Shown here in pieces: positions 52,868 through 64,000 of a stretch of 64,000 nt of DNA. The notes beneath the pieces were generated by a model that was given only the letters and a program-made list of their open reading frames with translations, was not told the origin of the DNA and searched no databases. The stretch is from Bursaphelenchus xylophilus. Lineage: Eukaryota; Nematoda; Chromadorea; Rhabditida; Aphelenchoididae. The translations under genes and the position numbers were made by a program. The stretch covers positions 11,222,001 to 11,286,000 of the forward strand of contig CAJFCV020000003.1 of the NCBI GenBank assembly GCA_904066235.2, given 5' to 3'. Position 1 is the stretch's first letter. Each line of letters starts with the position of its first letter.

Positions 52868-53255
52868 TACTGTCCAAACCACAATAATCTTCCCTAAAAT
52901 AGCCGCAATCTCCGTAATGTCATCATTTCGACTCCCAATCCGTTTGCAATTAACCTCAAAATTCTTACCAATTACCCGTATTCCAATGGGTTTAGCGCCA
53001 AAAAAAGTCTAGCTGCGACTATGCACTAAATCCGGTAATTAGCGAGTATAATATTTTTGTAAGATTATAAGTCTCTGGAGACATTGCCTTGGGGCTTAAT
53101 TCCTCCACCCTCGCATTGACTATGTGCAGGAAAGTGGTGGTGTAATACTTTAATTGGATGCCTGACTTTCCCAATCTGACCGCTGATTTGGAAATTTTGT
53201 AATTTTGGAGCCAAATTTGGGTACGATTAAAATCCGAAAACGTTTTTTTTGTCAT
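52868..53255. other. Gene-free stretch
   Basis: No gene recognised between A20 and the next B element. Confidence 0.4.
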
Positions 53256-53740
53256 GGCAAGATCTCGAAGTGCGACACTCAGATTTTCTGTGAGTTTTGC
53301 ACACTAATCGTGAATGGGTCACATATCAATTCCTGAAGATTTTAGCTCTTGTTTTGCAGGGCGTGCCGAGATATTCAACGATATTTTCCGCCGAGAGAGT
53401 AGGCGAAACCCGGAGAGCCGTCAGAGAAAAAGGCTTTTCGGTCATTTCTTTTGCCAATTTCGAATGGAAAGAAGTGATTTTTTGTGGAAACGTTGTCGTA
53501 TTTGGCAGAAATAATGCTGAAATTTACGGTTCAAAGACAGGTATAAAAGCAACGAGTCTTGGCCAATTTTTTGCAAGAAAAATTTTGTCGGATTTTGGAC
53601 AAATTTTGCTCTAAAAATCTCGGGTTTTTCTGCGTAACGCTAGCTAGCAATCCCGTATATGCTTCAACAAAAGTTAGTCTAAATGTGAGCCATTCTCGAA
53701 GTTTCATCGAAATCCGAGCGTCGCACTTTGAGAACCTTAT
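53256..53740. mobile_element. Family B element, inverse orientation
   Basis: Starts CAAGATCTCGAAGTGCGACA and ends GAGCGTCGCACTTTGAGAAC. Outer termini diverged. Confidence 0.72.
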
Positions 53741-54149
53741 ACATATAATATCCTTCTCACCATATTACCATCGCTAAACACACATAATCTTAGATCTCAC
53801 CTGTATTATTATACGTCTCTAATAAGGTTGCGCAACCTCTTGTTCGCAGCCAAGACATTATGCAATTCGCATAATTCAAGTGTGTAATTTAAATTAGTAT
53901 CGGAGCGTACAGGTTAAGAGGGTCAGCGTAATTAGCCCGTCCAAAGATGGGATCATTGGTTGACAATGACACCTGTGGTCGGTCAAACGTGAATCGACAA
54001 AATGTAGGGGCATAATCGAGGTGGGACAGAAGGAAACGAAGATCTGGCGGGTTAACGGAGAGGTTGGATGAATATTGTAGGGATTCGAAAAATGTGGGTT
54101 TTATGGCACGGAAATCTCAACGTCGCCCCTCGACCTTTCGTAGAAAGAC
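53741..54149. other. Gene-free stretch
   Basis: Contains a locally conserved-looking block (AGGTTAAGAGGGTCAGCGTA, then ATTAGCCCGTCC, around 53910-53945) but no coding signal. Confidence 0.4.
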
Positions 54150-54525
54150 TGCTTTTGCCAACTCTGGTTCAGTTGTTTCCTTCGTTTTTATGCAAATTAC
54201 CGAAGCCTTTTCCGATTTTTGTTTTAACGCCCTCACAAGTTGTTTCCATTTCTTTTGGCGACCGTTTTCGAACGGAAAAAAGAATCGCAAAGAAATGAAG
54301 ACTATTCTAATTCTTTTTTTGTTTGGAAAGAAAGAAGAATTAGTTTTATTGGCTCGAACACTAGCTGAGATGGCTGAACCGATCTTAGTTGGCTTTATTG
54401 GAGTGCCATTGTTTGCGGGGTAATCACTTTAGGCCCTATTTATAAAGAGCCTCTCGGTTGCGCTCACCTTTCATTTTATGGGCGATTTGCCGTGCGACGA
54501 ATTTGTTTCGATTACTTTGAGCCGG
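54150..54525. repeat. Dispersed non-coding duplication, copy 1
   Basis: Matches 63600-63985 in the same orientation through shared words: GTTGTTTCCTTCGTTTTTAT, GCAAATTACCGAA, GTTTTAACGCCCTC, GGCGACCGTTTT, TTTATTGGAGTGCCATTGTT and TCACTTTAGG. Contains an ATGCAAAT octamer and the palindrome CCGTTTTCGAACGG. Open frames are not conserved between copies. Confidence 0.8.
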
Positions 54526-54861
54526 ACATCGAATTTTTAGCTGCTAAAAGAAGTTTCGATCAAACAAGGGACCTTCAATCTTATCAGGGTAGGCTTTGGA
54601 AGCCATTCCGTTTACAGTAGGTTCGAGGTGGTTGTTTTTATATTTTGGTCTAAAATCTCGGGCTGGCCAACGAATTGTTGTTGCCGGGCTGAGTGTAAAA
54701 AAATGGCCGTAAGTTTTACTAGATGGGTTCTAGGGCGACTCTTTTTACAGTACAACCCGCGTTCCTTCCTGATTTTCCAAAAGCCCGTTTCATTTCTGTA
54801 TGAAATGTTTTTGCTGCCATTAGAAACAGTTTAGATGGCTAGAATCAAAGAAGCGATTTTA
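54526..54861. other. Gene-free stretch
   Basis: No gene recognised. Confidence 0.4.
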
Positions 54862-55397
54862 TTTTTATTATGTGTTATTCTGGCGATTCACTATATCTTT
54901 ATGTCATCATAATCAATGTTGGTCCAAAGAGAATTTGAAGATCAGAAAAATGTAGCTTTTCCTTGGGGTACACCCAGAATTAATTCTTCTTATGATGGGG
55001 TCCCTGGTGATTTACTATATCTTTACGTCATCATAATCAATTTTTTTCCAAAAAATATGGTTTATACTACCTGTTATTAGGCTTATGGTATTCTCATTTC
55101 CCCCCTCCAAACTCCTATTGTCATTAGTTTCTTTTTATTATGTGTTATTCTGGCGATTCACTATATCTTTACGTCATCATAATCAATTTTGGTCCAAAGA
55201 GAATTTGAAAATCAGAAAAATGTAGCTTTACCTTAGGGTACCCTGAGAATTAATTCTTCTTATGATGGGGTCCCTGGTGATTTACTATATCTTTACGTCA
55301 TCATAATCAATTTTTTCCAGAAAAATACGGTTTAAACTACCTGTTATTAGGCTTATGGCATTCTCATTTCCCCCTTCAAACTCCTATTGTCATTAGC
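54862..55397. repeat. 270-bp tandem duplication with repeated TTACGTCA sites
   Basis: Two units (54862-55131 and 55132-55397) share almost their whole sequence. Within each, CTATATCTTTACGTCATCAT followed by AATCAA occurs twice, giving four sites; the first reads TATGTCATC, the others TACGTCATC. TTACGTCA resembles CRE/ATF bZIP sites. Confidence 0.88.
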
Positions 55398-56045
55398 TTC
55401 GTGGACACGGCTAATCTTTTCCTTTCAAATCGGTACCTCCGCCCTTCTCTCAATTATCTATCTACATGTCGCCGAACTTTCGCCCCCAAAAAAAGTTTGG
55501 AACCCCTTTTTGTTTCACCGTCGAGATTGCGGTTCCCCCCTTCCGAATACAAAGCGGTAATTGCTGTATCCGATTCCATTATATCCGGCCAACATTTCCC
55601 GTTCCTTTGCAGCGGGATCAGCAAAGAATTCCCGACGGAGCGTGGGGGATGAAAGCGAAAGCAACATTATGGAGAGAGAGGGGCCCGTAATTGGGCCGAT
55701 CCTTCTTTTCACTCCGATTGACAGTTTAGGAGGGAAAATGAAAGCGATTGCGCAACCGATTATGCGCCGGTCATATCCGTTTTTTACTATGTTATAATAC
55801 GGATATAGCCGGGGAATTTGAGAGGGGATCAAGAGGGAATTGAACTGTCTGGAGGCTGAAATTCACTTTTTTTTAGGTTATATGGCTTTGATAATCTTGT
55901 AGATAGCTTAATTTTAGATCGCAAAAAAATTTTGGAAAATTTGGAAAAATTGAAAAATCTCAAAATTTCAGGCAAAAAATCGGTGATTTTTTAAATTTAA
56001 AGTCTCGATAATGAAAGGGTTTTCTTTTTTATAGATTTTTACTTA
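55398..56045. other. Gene-free stretch with a GC-rich island
   Basis: 55440-55800 is GC-richer with ATTA/TAAT cores (GGTAATTGCTG). Overlapping short open frames on both strands argue against coding. Confidence 0.45.
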
Positions 56046-56494
56046 CAGGGGAAGTACTTCAAGTGTGACGCTCAGATTTTCTTTAAATTTTGCACACACA
56101 TCGGGTATGGACTAAATATCAATTCCTGAAAGTTTTAGCTCGCGCTTTGCGGGCGCCGCCGAGATATCGAACGATTTTTGCCGCCGAGAGAGCACGCTAA
56201 ACGTGGAGAGCGGTCAGAGAGAAAAGCGCTTTTTGGCCATAACTTTGGCAGTTTCGTGCGGAAAAATTTGATTTTTTGTAGAAACATTCTCCTTTACGAT
56301 TAAAATAGGCATGAAACTTTTCGATCCGAAATTCGGCAAAAAGTCCTAAATTTTCGCCGACTTTTGATCTAAAAATCTCGGTTGTTTCTGTAAAGCGCGA
56401 GCTAGAATTCTCGCATATATCTTAGAAAAAATTATTCTAAATTTATGCCAAGTTTCATCAAAATCTGAGCGTCACACTTCAAGTACTTCCCTTG
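56046..56494. mobile_element. Family B element, complete
   Basis: CAGGGGAAGTACTTCAAGTG to CACTTCAAGTACTTCCCTTG with a TTA duplication on both sides. Runs inverse to most copies inside. Confidence 0.88.
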
Positions 56495-57184
56495 TTAATA
56501 ATTTTTTTGGTAATTTTGTATAATTTGCATAATTTTTGATTTTCAAAAAAATTTGCATAATTTTGCCGGTTTTTTGGATGAAGTAATTTTATGTTTAATG
56601 CAACTTTTTTAAGGCTCTAGCATCTTAAAAAAATGCTATCAAGGTAGCTAAAGTTTGTAAAATGTCTAAAGAATGAAATTTTTGCTTTGCGCTGTGCAAA
56701 TTTTCCCGCATATTTTCCAGACCTTTTATGGATTCATAATGTCTTTCAAAGCTATAATATCTCTTTCAAAGACCCTCACAACGCCCCTCATCTATCTCCT
56801 TTCCCCATTCAAAGGCCCTTCTTGGCCATTGGGCCCTTCCTTGGAGGTGCACGGTGCGGCGGCGCGCCCCGTCCAACGATGCATACCGAATGACTTCTCG
56901 AGCCGCAGGCGTCGCTTAGTCTTATTGCCTTCGACTCGCTATAGTAACCGTCGGGCGTTTAATTCAATTTTAACGCTTCTTCGGCCGAAAGGTGGGCGAA
57001 TTCGGATTAAAGGAATAATCGAAATGAGAATTTTCCGCTTCAACTTTTCGCCCAATTTTGCCGGCTTTCGGAGGGGTTGAAGGTTGAGCAGAAGTGGGCA
57101 GGGTACGGTGTGCACGGCTGGGAAGGTCTTGGAATCATTTTTGGGGCGTAATGGCGGTGACGTTAGTCGAATTTTTTTCCAAGT
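56495..57184. other. Gene-free stretch with a GC-rich island
   Basis: 56810-57080 is GC-rich (CGGCGGCGCGCCCCGTCC; GGGCGTTTAATTCAATTTTA). A 135-codon frame covers it without a recognisable domain. Confidence 0.42.
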
Positions 57185-57620
57185 AACTGGGAAAGTACCT
57201 ATCAGTTTTTGGTAAAACTTGGCACAAATTTAGAATAATTTTTATAAGGCATATGCGAGACTCCTAGCGCGCTTTGCAGAAATGTCCGAGATTTTTAAGT
57301 CAAACTTTCGAAAAAAAATTTAATTTTTTTTTGCGAATTTAGGCTTGAGAAGTTTCTTGCCTATTCCTACGGTAGAGAATAATGTTTTCACAAAAAATGA
57401 ACATTTTCCATCCGAAACTTACAAAGATACAGCCAAGAAGTGTTTTTCTTTCCGCTTTGCGCGTTTTGCGCACTCTCTCGGCCGCAAAGATCGTTCAATA
57501 TCTCGGCGGTGCCTGCAAAGCGCGAACTAAAACTTTTAGGAATTGGTACTTGGCCTATGCCTGACTTGTGGGCAAAATATAAAGAAAATTTGAGCGTCGC
57601 ACTTGGGGTTACTTCCCTTA
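57185..57620. mobile_element. Family B element, diverged
   Basis: AACTGGGAAAGTACCTATCA to GGGGTTACTTCCCTTA, with internal landmark CTCTCTCGGCCGCAAAGATC. Confidence 0.78.
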
Positions 57621-59294
57621 TAAGTTTTTGTTCATCCAACGAAATAAAGGGCCGAAATTGTGTTTCTAGGCTTTTCGGATTTGCTTGAAACTTTTTGTAA
57701 ATCATCTACCTAGGCTATCGTTTAATTCCTGAAAGATTCAGCCTGCTATTTGCTCGGATTATTGAGATATCCACCATTAATTGTCATCTCCTTTTCTCAA
57801 AATATTCAAAAATTACTGTAATCTCCCATGACCTCTCCGAACTCCCGTTCCCTCTCAATGTTTATCCATCTTAATTTCCGCTGTTGACGCGTATTTATGG
57901 CCCATCTTAATCGGGACATGTCCTCCAACGATTTTCGAATCCGCCTCGGATCCCATTTCAACGGTGCGCGAAGGGCCCCGTTGTCAATCACCGCGGTTTG
58001 TTTAAGGTCAGGTGTCTCGATAAACAAACCAAGGAGATGATATGGTGGGGCGACATCGATCTCTTGGTGATTCAGAATTAAACAACTTCAGAAGGCTGTT
58101 TAGACAAGTGATATAAACAACGGCGGAAGATTGGGAAAGAATCGCGATAGGAGACGGGATTTTATAATACGAACCTGGGAGTCTCTGTTTTTTTGGAGGG
58201 AGTAATTGACTTTAGTACTATCTCAGAGCTGTCTAGATATGATCTAGGATAAGATGACGTCGGTATATCACAAATAGATACTGTAAAAATCGATTTTAGC
58301 GGGGTTTTAAGTCAGTTTTTAGCCTAAAAATATCACTTTATCTTACTCAAAAACTATCACAATCCTTTGGTTTTTTATTACCTCAGGGCTGCCAAGAATT
58401 GATCTAGAGCAAAATGAGATCAATATGTCGCAAATACGTGCTCTAAAAATCGATTCTAGCGGGGTCTTAAGTCGTTTTTGGCTTAAAAATCTTGCTTTAT
58501 ATAAGTTGCTTAAAAACTATGACAGTTTGATGCCTTTTACAAAAATTTGCCCTCAGGCCATGCACTCTCAACCTTCAAAATTTCAAGCCTCACCCATCAC
58601 TGGTTTCAATTTTACAGACCTTACTTCTTGCTACCTCCTCCTTTTCTTCTCCATAGACCAAAAAACTCGCCCCAAATTGCCTGATTTGTCGGCACAGCGG
58701 GAAACAACCGTGTCATGGCCTTTCAAATCGGGCCGCTAATTCCGGCACTGGCTAATAATTGAAGGTGTTGTGGGGACCTTGGCGCAAACGCCGTTCCTTT
58801 GTTGTTGTTTTTATTGGAAAATAAGAGACTACAGAGCCGGGATTAGGGGACTTCAATCCGATGAATCGCGCAAAAATCTTATGATTTTTGGCGTCAAATT
58901 TCATCAGAGGAAAATCATGAAAAATCATGATTTCTACAGTCGGAAAGATGAATTTATATAAGGAATGCCGGGGCTGTGTCTGATTATTTATGGACGTAAA
59001 TAGATTAAGTGTGCAATTAAGTCGTCTTGGGGCATTTGGCCACCGCAAAAACAGCCATCAATCAAGGAGGAGGGATGTAGGATCTTCGAAATGCCTTAGC
59101 CCCGCGTTTGTTGCGATCGAGAGGCGGCGAGGAAGTCGTGGGGGTTTTCTAGGGGACGGGTACGGTAAGAAGGAGCTTGGAGGATAAAAGAAAGGAGAAG
59201 AGATGACTCCGGCTTCATACTCCAAGGTTTTCTTGGCTAGCGCGGTTGGATGGGGGGATAAATTTTTGGATAGTTTAGGAATTCAATGAGGTTC
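57621..59294. other. Gene-free stretch
   Basis: No exon set. A direct duplication is visible near 58230 and 58390 (GATCTAGGATAAGATGACGT and GATCTAGAGCAAAATGAGAT, each followed by a GATTTTAGCGGGGTTTTAAG-like word). Confidence 0.42.
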
Positions 59295-59745
59295 TCCTCA
59301 CTTTACATGCTCTCTTGTTGGTAAATGTGGTTTATATAATATCTTGGCTGTACTTTCAAATTGGTTGTTAGAATATTCAGCAATCCATATAGGGCCAAGC
59401 CATAGTTTGTAGGCAAAATTTCAAGAAAATATGATCTTTTTTCTTCAAAAACCATCACTTTTAGATAAGGTTTAGTGAAGCCTGGGTTAAGTTTTTTCAA
59501 AGAGAAAATTTTTTTGGCCATCTCTTTGCCAGTTTCATGCGGAAAAAATGATTTTTTGTTGAAATGTTGCCTTCTCGGTCAGAATTAGGTATGAAACTTT
59601 TCATGCTAAAATTCGCAAAAAGAGGTGTAGTTTTTGTACAACCTTTGGCCTAAAAATCTCGGTAGGCCTCGCATATGTCTTGGAAAGAAATATTCCAAAA
59701 TTTGTGTCAAAATCTGAGCATTACACTTGGGGTACTTGTTCTATA
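59295..59745. mobile_element. Decayed family B element
   Basis: Keeps TTTGCCAGTTTCATGCGGAA, ATGAAACTTTTCATGC and AATCTGAGCATTACACTTGG; left part hardly recognisable. Confidence 0.5.
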
Positions 59746-60301
59746 AGATAACTCTAAAGCTCAACACCTTTCCCTCATTCGGCATCTCCAAAGCCCCTTC
59801 AAACACAACAAAGCCCTCGCTTACACCGACTTGACCACATTTTCGCGCACCTCGCCCTATAATTGTCTCCCTTCCGTTCCGTGCACCGTAATTTGGCTTC
59901 CACAAAATTATCGCACGCTTATAAGGAGGCAGTCGCGGATTCTAATTTACTGCGATGGCCTTGACGAACCGGGGAGGTGTCATTATCGCAGGGAGACCGT
60001 TGTAAAAACAATGACTATACGGTATGGGCATTTATGCAGGCGAAATGCGCAAGGATTTGGCGCCCTTGAGGAGGGATTTTAGCGCCTGCCAGGTCGAGGT
60101 TATTTTAATATGGCTAGGGGGCGCTGAGGGTAAACTAATTAGAGGGGTACGGTAGGAAATTGAAGATAGAGTTGGGTTTTTGTACGATGATGACATTAAA
60201 AGTGGTGATAGGTTTTTAAAACGAGATTTTTTGAGGGTTTCAACTTTGATGTCGCTGTAGGATAGTAAAATTTTGATCTTTAAGTATCAAAGATTCTTCT
60301 A
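59746..60301. other. Gene-free stretch
   Basis: GC-rich island at 59830-60110 with ATAATTGTC and GTAATTTGG. No coding signal. Confidence 0.4.
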
Positions 60302-60443
60302 TCACTCTGTCGGGAAAATAATGAGCACTCTGTCGCATCGAAAATCGCATCGAAAATGAGATTTTTCAAATTGCGTCACGGCAAAATCAAACTGTTTTTT
60401 ACTTCAGCCAGCGACCTTGCTCATTATTTTCCCGACACACTGA
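60302..60443. mobile_element. Family A element (A21)
   Basis: TCACTCTGTCGGGAAAATAA to TTATTTTCCCGACACACTGA, TA on both sides. Confidence 0.82.
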
Positions 60444-61877
60444 TAAATTCTTCAATTTTTGTTCGTTTTAACTTTGCCTTAGGCCACAATCTTCCCAACT
60501 CTTGCATCTGGCCCTTCCTCGATCATAAGGATTTGTGAAGGGAAACCAAGTCCGGATGTGCATCCATAATATCGCCTGAGGGGCGTCCTGCCTCTTTGTG
60601 TCCTCCTGCATCTGTACATCCATCCCTTCGGAGGACGCTTCCTTTATCTTCGGCCTTATGAAAATATCGGCCTCTTTTCTTTTCTCCAATCCCCGTCCAA
60701 GGCAGGAGATGCGAGGCGAGGACCGGGTCCGCCGCTGGTGTGAGTGTTATTTGCACAGGTATTGACAAAAAAAAAAGAATAGACCACGGAGAGGGCCCGA
60801 GGGGCGAAGACTTGGCCAACAAGACACCGTCCCCTCCTCACAAGACCGCTCTCGTCTCGCCCTTAAACGGAGAGATTTGGGATCCTCGTACCGTAGTGGG
60901 AGGAGGTTGGATTAGGGGGCTGGCGGGTTGAGCTTGGGTCAAATGAGGGTTTGAGCTTGATTTTAGTTGATGTATTTGCTTTTGTGGATAAGATGAGTCA
61001 CTTATATTTGGTTTATATTCAAATATAGCCTTTGTAAGGCAAGATCTGTCTATTACAACATATTTATTTAGTCTCTAACTGCAGCAAATTACCGTTAGAC
61101 CCTTGTAACTTATAGAAAAAAGGGAGAATCTAACTCTTCTTACTTGTAACGTCCGTTAAACTATATTTCTTTACTTTCTCAGCCATCTCATCACGCCCAA
61201 GCCTTGCAGCTTCCGGATCTTCCAATTTCTTTCGCGAAGCCGGCTCTCGCATGCCCTCCCGTTTTCTCGACGGACTCGTTTACCCAAGACCCCCATCGCG
61301 CCCATTAAAGGCCTTAGCCTTATTAAGAGCGCCAAAAGTTTTTCCGGCGAGGCCCCGCGGAATTTGACGCTTAAGAAATGCCACAGATGGCCAAGGCAAT
61401 AAATTCCGTCGTCAATTACTGGGGGCCCCCCTCGAATCCCCTCAGGGCCGGGAACGTCTCGGCTTTCAAGCACCTTAATTGGACGGCCCTCGGGTTGAGA
61501 CGTTAATCGCTTCGAGAGCACTGTCTTTTGCGTGCTAATTGCCACACGGGGTTTTCGAGGAGATGGTTTACAGGGCAGTTGAGGAGGTTGTTGTATTGTG
61601 TGCGGCACTTGGGAAATCAGGCGGGAGGTGTTGCCGCCGCAAAGGGCAGAACTTAGTGCGAACAAAGAGCACAAGTTCTTGTTGCTGATTAGTCGAATAT
61701 AACGGAGGTGTTGGATGTTTTGAGGGCAAAATAAGGCAGTGTGGACATTAAACGTTATACTTTAGACGTGAAAAAGGGGTTTTGAGCTCCAAATGACCAA
61801 GTAATCAACGTATAATTCGGCTGAAAATGGGGAGAAAAATCTTCGAAAGCCTTGGAGATGCCTTGAAATTTATTTCT
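60444..61877. other. Gene desert with GC-rich islands
   Basis: 61190-61670 is a GC-rich block with many homeodomain-type cores (CTTAATTGG, CGTTAATCG, CTAATTGCC, CAATTAC). A 167-codon minus-strand frame (61171-61674) covers it but shows no domain; I lean to regulatory DNA over a gene. Confidence 0.4.
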
Positions 61878-62001
61878 AAGTCTGTCGGAAAAATCATGAG
61901 CACTCTGTAGCAGCGAAAATTTCGGGAGAAAATGAACTGTGTCGTGGAAAAATCATTTTTTTTCACTTCAGCGAATGCTCATTATTTTCCCGACAGACTG
62001 A
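61878..62001. mobile_element. Family A element (A22), internally deleted
   Basis: AAGTCTGTCGGAAAAATCAT to TTATTTTCCCGACAGACTGA before TA; lacks about 30 bp of the interior. Confidence 0.78.
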
Positions 62002-63599
62002 TATAGCAATTTTAGAAGGCTCCAGACTCCAAAAACTTTAATTTCTTAGCCATTTGGACCTCAGATCTTTCCCACATCCGCCAATTTCTCGATCTTGAGC
62101 CTTTCCTTGGCCCCAAATTCACCGGTAATTAACGTGCCCCGGCGATTTAGCGGATCAGGGCGGCCAAATTAGTCGAAAGAAAATCGAAACAAAAAAGGGA
62201 AAGGCGCAAAGGAGCCGCCCATCTTGCCGGCCACCTGTTTGAGGACACAAAAAAATTTTTTTTCAATTTCACCCAAAAGACGAGCCACTTGAATTTCATG
62301 GGTGTCGTATTTTCTTGGGAGGGTAAGAAGTCGCGGCTCCTGTTTCTCGCGCCTCAGGCATTTCGGCGACATTTTCTCGGCTGGGATGCGCTTTTCAGAG
62401 GGCCAATTTTCGTTTTTTTTCATTTTTTTTTGAATTCTCCTTCAATGAAAACTTTGATGACAATTGCAAGAGTAATTTTCATTTTTTTTTTATTTTTTTA
62501 AAATTTTTGCAATGAAAATTTTGATGACAAACGTCCAAAATTGCAAATCCAGACGAACCGCCGACTCCACGGTACTTTGAGGCCGCTGACGTCGGCACTT
62601 GTGCGGGGTATAAGACACCTGATTAGTTGCCTTAGTCCCTGCGAATTTCGCGAACCGCTAATCTTCGGTGGAAGGACCGAGAATGGTCCAAGAATACGAT
62701 TTTTGTGTGCTTTGAAGCGGAAACGTCCAATCTTTCGTGATGAAATGGTCTTATTCTACGTAATAGCATAATTAGAGATGGATTTTATATCCATTACTAC
62801 TTTCTACTGTCTATTTTTTATTGAGTTTTCAAAATTTCCACTTGTTTCCTAAGTTCCCCCCTTTAAACTGCTTGTCTCTCAAATTACAGTATCTCCAGAA
62901 AACCCCTCCTCCTTCTCCCCTCGTCTCAGCGCGCGCTCAGGAGCCTTAAGAAAGCGGAAAGGAAGGGGGCGGAGTCCAATTTCAGCCAATCTCGACGTCT
63001 AAGGAGGGCCGCAGTCCCCCCACTCCGTTTATTCCGTTTTTCTTCTTGAAAGAGTGGGACGGTGGGGTTTTAATCTGGAAGTTTCTTATTTATAGGTTCG
63101 TTGGGAGCGGTTGAAACATTAGCCATCTGGAGATTTCGAATGGAACTGAGATTTTTGCGGGGAAAAAGTGAAAAGAAGACTTTCTAGCCAAAAATATTGA
63201 GGGTATATTGAATTTTATTGTTATATCTTTGTATAGGAATTAGTATCAAGCTGAAAAGTCTTTGTATTTTAGTCTATAGACATTACTGAAGACTATTATT
63301 TTGATTTTGCTCAAAAATTTTGATGAGAACTATTACTAAAATCATCTTTTTTTTAGTCATTTCTAATGCCATAAGGTCTTGACTCTAGTCAAAAAATTTC
63401 CCCTTCTACTTCAAAGCTAAAAATTTTGATGATAACTATTACTAAAATCATCCTTTTTTAGGCCATTTCTAATGCCATAAGCAGTCAACCCTAGTCAAAA
63501 AAACCAACTCATTTTTCTTCTACAGTAATTTTACATCACCAAAAACCCTTTCTCCAACCTCCAACTTCCTCCAAATGCTAGAATTTGAATATTTTTATC
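62002..63599. other. Gene-free stretch
   Basis: Includes a GC-rich segment with GGTAATTAACGTGCCCCGGC (62123) and a direct repeat near 63290-63490 (AAAATTTTGATGA, then AACTATTACTAAAATCATC, twice). No gene. Confidence 0.42.
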
Positions 63600-63985
63600 G
63601 CTCACTTTTTGCGACTTTCAGTTGTTTCCTTCGTTTTTATGCAAATTACCGAACCCCCTTCTCCGGTGCTTGTTTTAACGCCCTCCCAAGTTGTCTCCAT
63701 TTCTTATGGCGACCGTTTTTCGAACGGAGAAAAGAATCGAAAAGAAATGGAGACTGATTCCTTTTTTTTGTTTGCAACGAAAGAATAATGACTTTTATTG
63801 GCTAAACAATTAGTCGGATGGCTGAATCGGTTTCTTAGTAGCCTTTATTGGAGTGCCATTGTTTGCGCGGCAATCACTTTAGGACTGTTTATAGCGATCC
63901 GTCTATGTTGTAGGCATTTTTTTTATTTTATGGGCGACTTGCTGTGCGAAAAATTTGTTGCGATTATTTTGAGTAGGCTAACGAA
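63600..63985. repeat. Dispersed non-coding duplication, copy 2
   Basis: Partner of 54150-54525, same orientation. Keeps ATGCAAATTACCGAA and CCGTTTTTCGAACGG. It reaches nearly to the window edge, so the copy may extend further. Confidence 0.8.
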
Positions 63986-64000
63986 GTTTTTGATCACCAA

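Noticed and set aside
61171..61674. 167-codon minus-strand open frame
   Set aside because: No recognisable domain, no splice partners, and homeodomain-type cores throughout; treated as a possible regulatory island.
1..64000. tRNA, rRNA or spliceosomal RNA genes
   Set aside because: I looked for GGTTCGAATCC-type B boxes and conserved rRNA words and found none I could support; a covariance-model search would decide.

Overview
The window is nuclear DNA of a nematode. It holds six spliced protein-coding genes rebuilt here exon by exon, in a very AT-rich background crowded with short inverted-repeat transposons. The evidence for a nematode is the mix of tiny introns (32 to 38 nt in three genes) with long repeat-filled ones, TTTTCAG/TTTTAG-type acceptors, and best matches to nematode-style family members. 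Acceptors are less uniform than in Caenorhabditis, so I do not name a genus.

Layout. 1-6.9 kb: no gene, a solo LTR and nested inverted-repeat elements. 6,993-13,809 (+): a nicotinic acetylcholine receptor alpha-type subunit, 9 exons, 585 aa. 13.9-18.2 kb: no gene, palindromes inside palindromes. 18,195-21,457 (+): a predicted secreted Q/P/T-rich protein, 7 exons, 460 aa. 22,339-30,769 (-): mitochondrial RNA polymerase (rpom-1/POLRMT), 14 exons, 1140 aa. 31,073-34,262 (-): coq-8 (ADCK3/COQ8 atypical kinase of ubiquinone synthesis), 7 exons, 641 aa. 34,893-39,328 (+): a single-pass membrane protein with a DSL (Delta/Serrate/LAG-2) domain, 7 exons, 380 aa. 39.3-48.3 kb: no gene, dense repeats and a 1,074-bp fold-back element. 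48,346-50,538 (+): an F-box protein, 4 exons, 395 aa. 50.5-64 kb: a gene desert with a second solo LTR, a duplicated non-coding block and a tandem repeat carrying TTACGTCA-like sites.

Functional links. coq-8 and rpom-1 lie on the same strand 303 bp apart and both act in mitochondria, so they may be co-transcribed. coq-8 and the DSL gene diverge from a 630-bp shared promoter region. The other genes show no functional link.

Repeats. At least five inverted-repeat families recur. Family A has TIR TCAGTCTGTCGGGAAAA, TA targets and over 20 copies. Family B has TIR CAGGGGAAGTACT and 3-bp TNA targets. Family C has TIR CAGTGGCGGACCTGATCC and TA targets. Family D has TIR GGGGCCAATGCG. Family J consists of clusters of GCAC(A/C/G)GTGC palindromes. 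Family names are mine. Nesting order (C in D; A at the centre of larger palindromes; A and C within B) gives a relative chronology. All exon boundaries were set by hand from reading-frame closure and GT/AG; no alignment or transcript was available.
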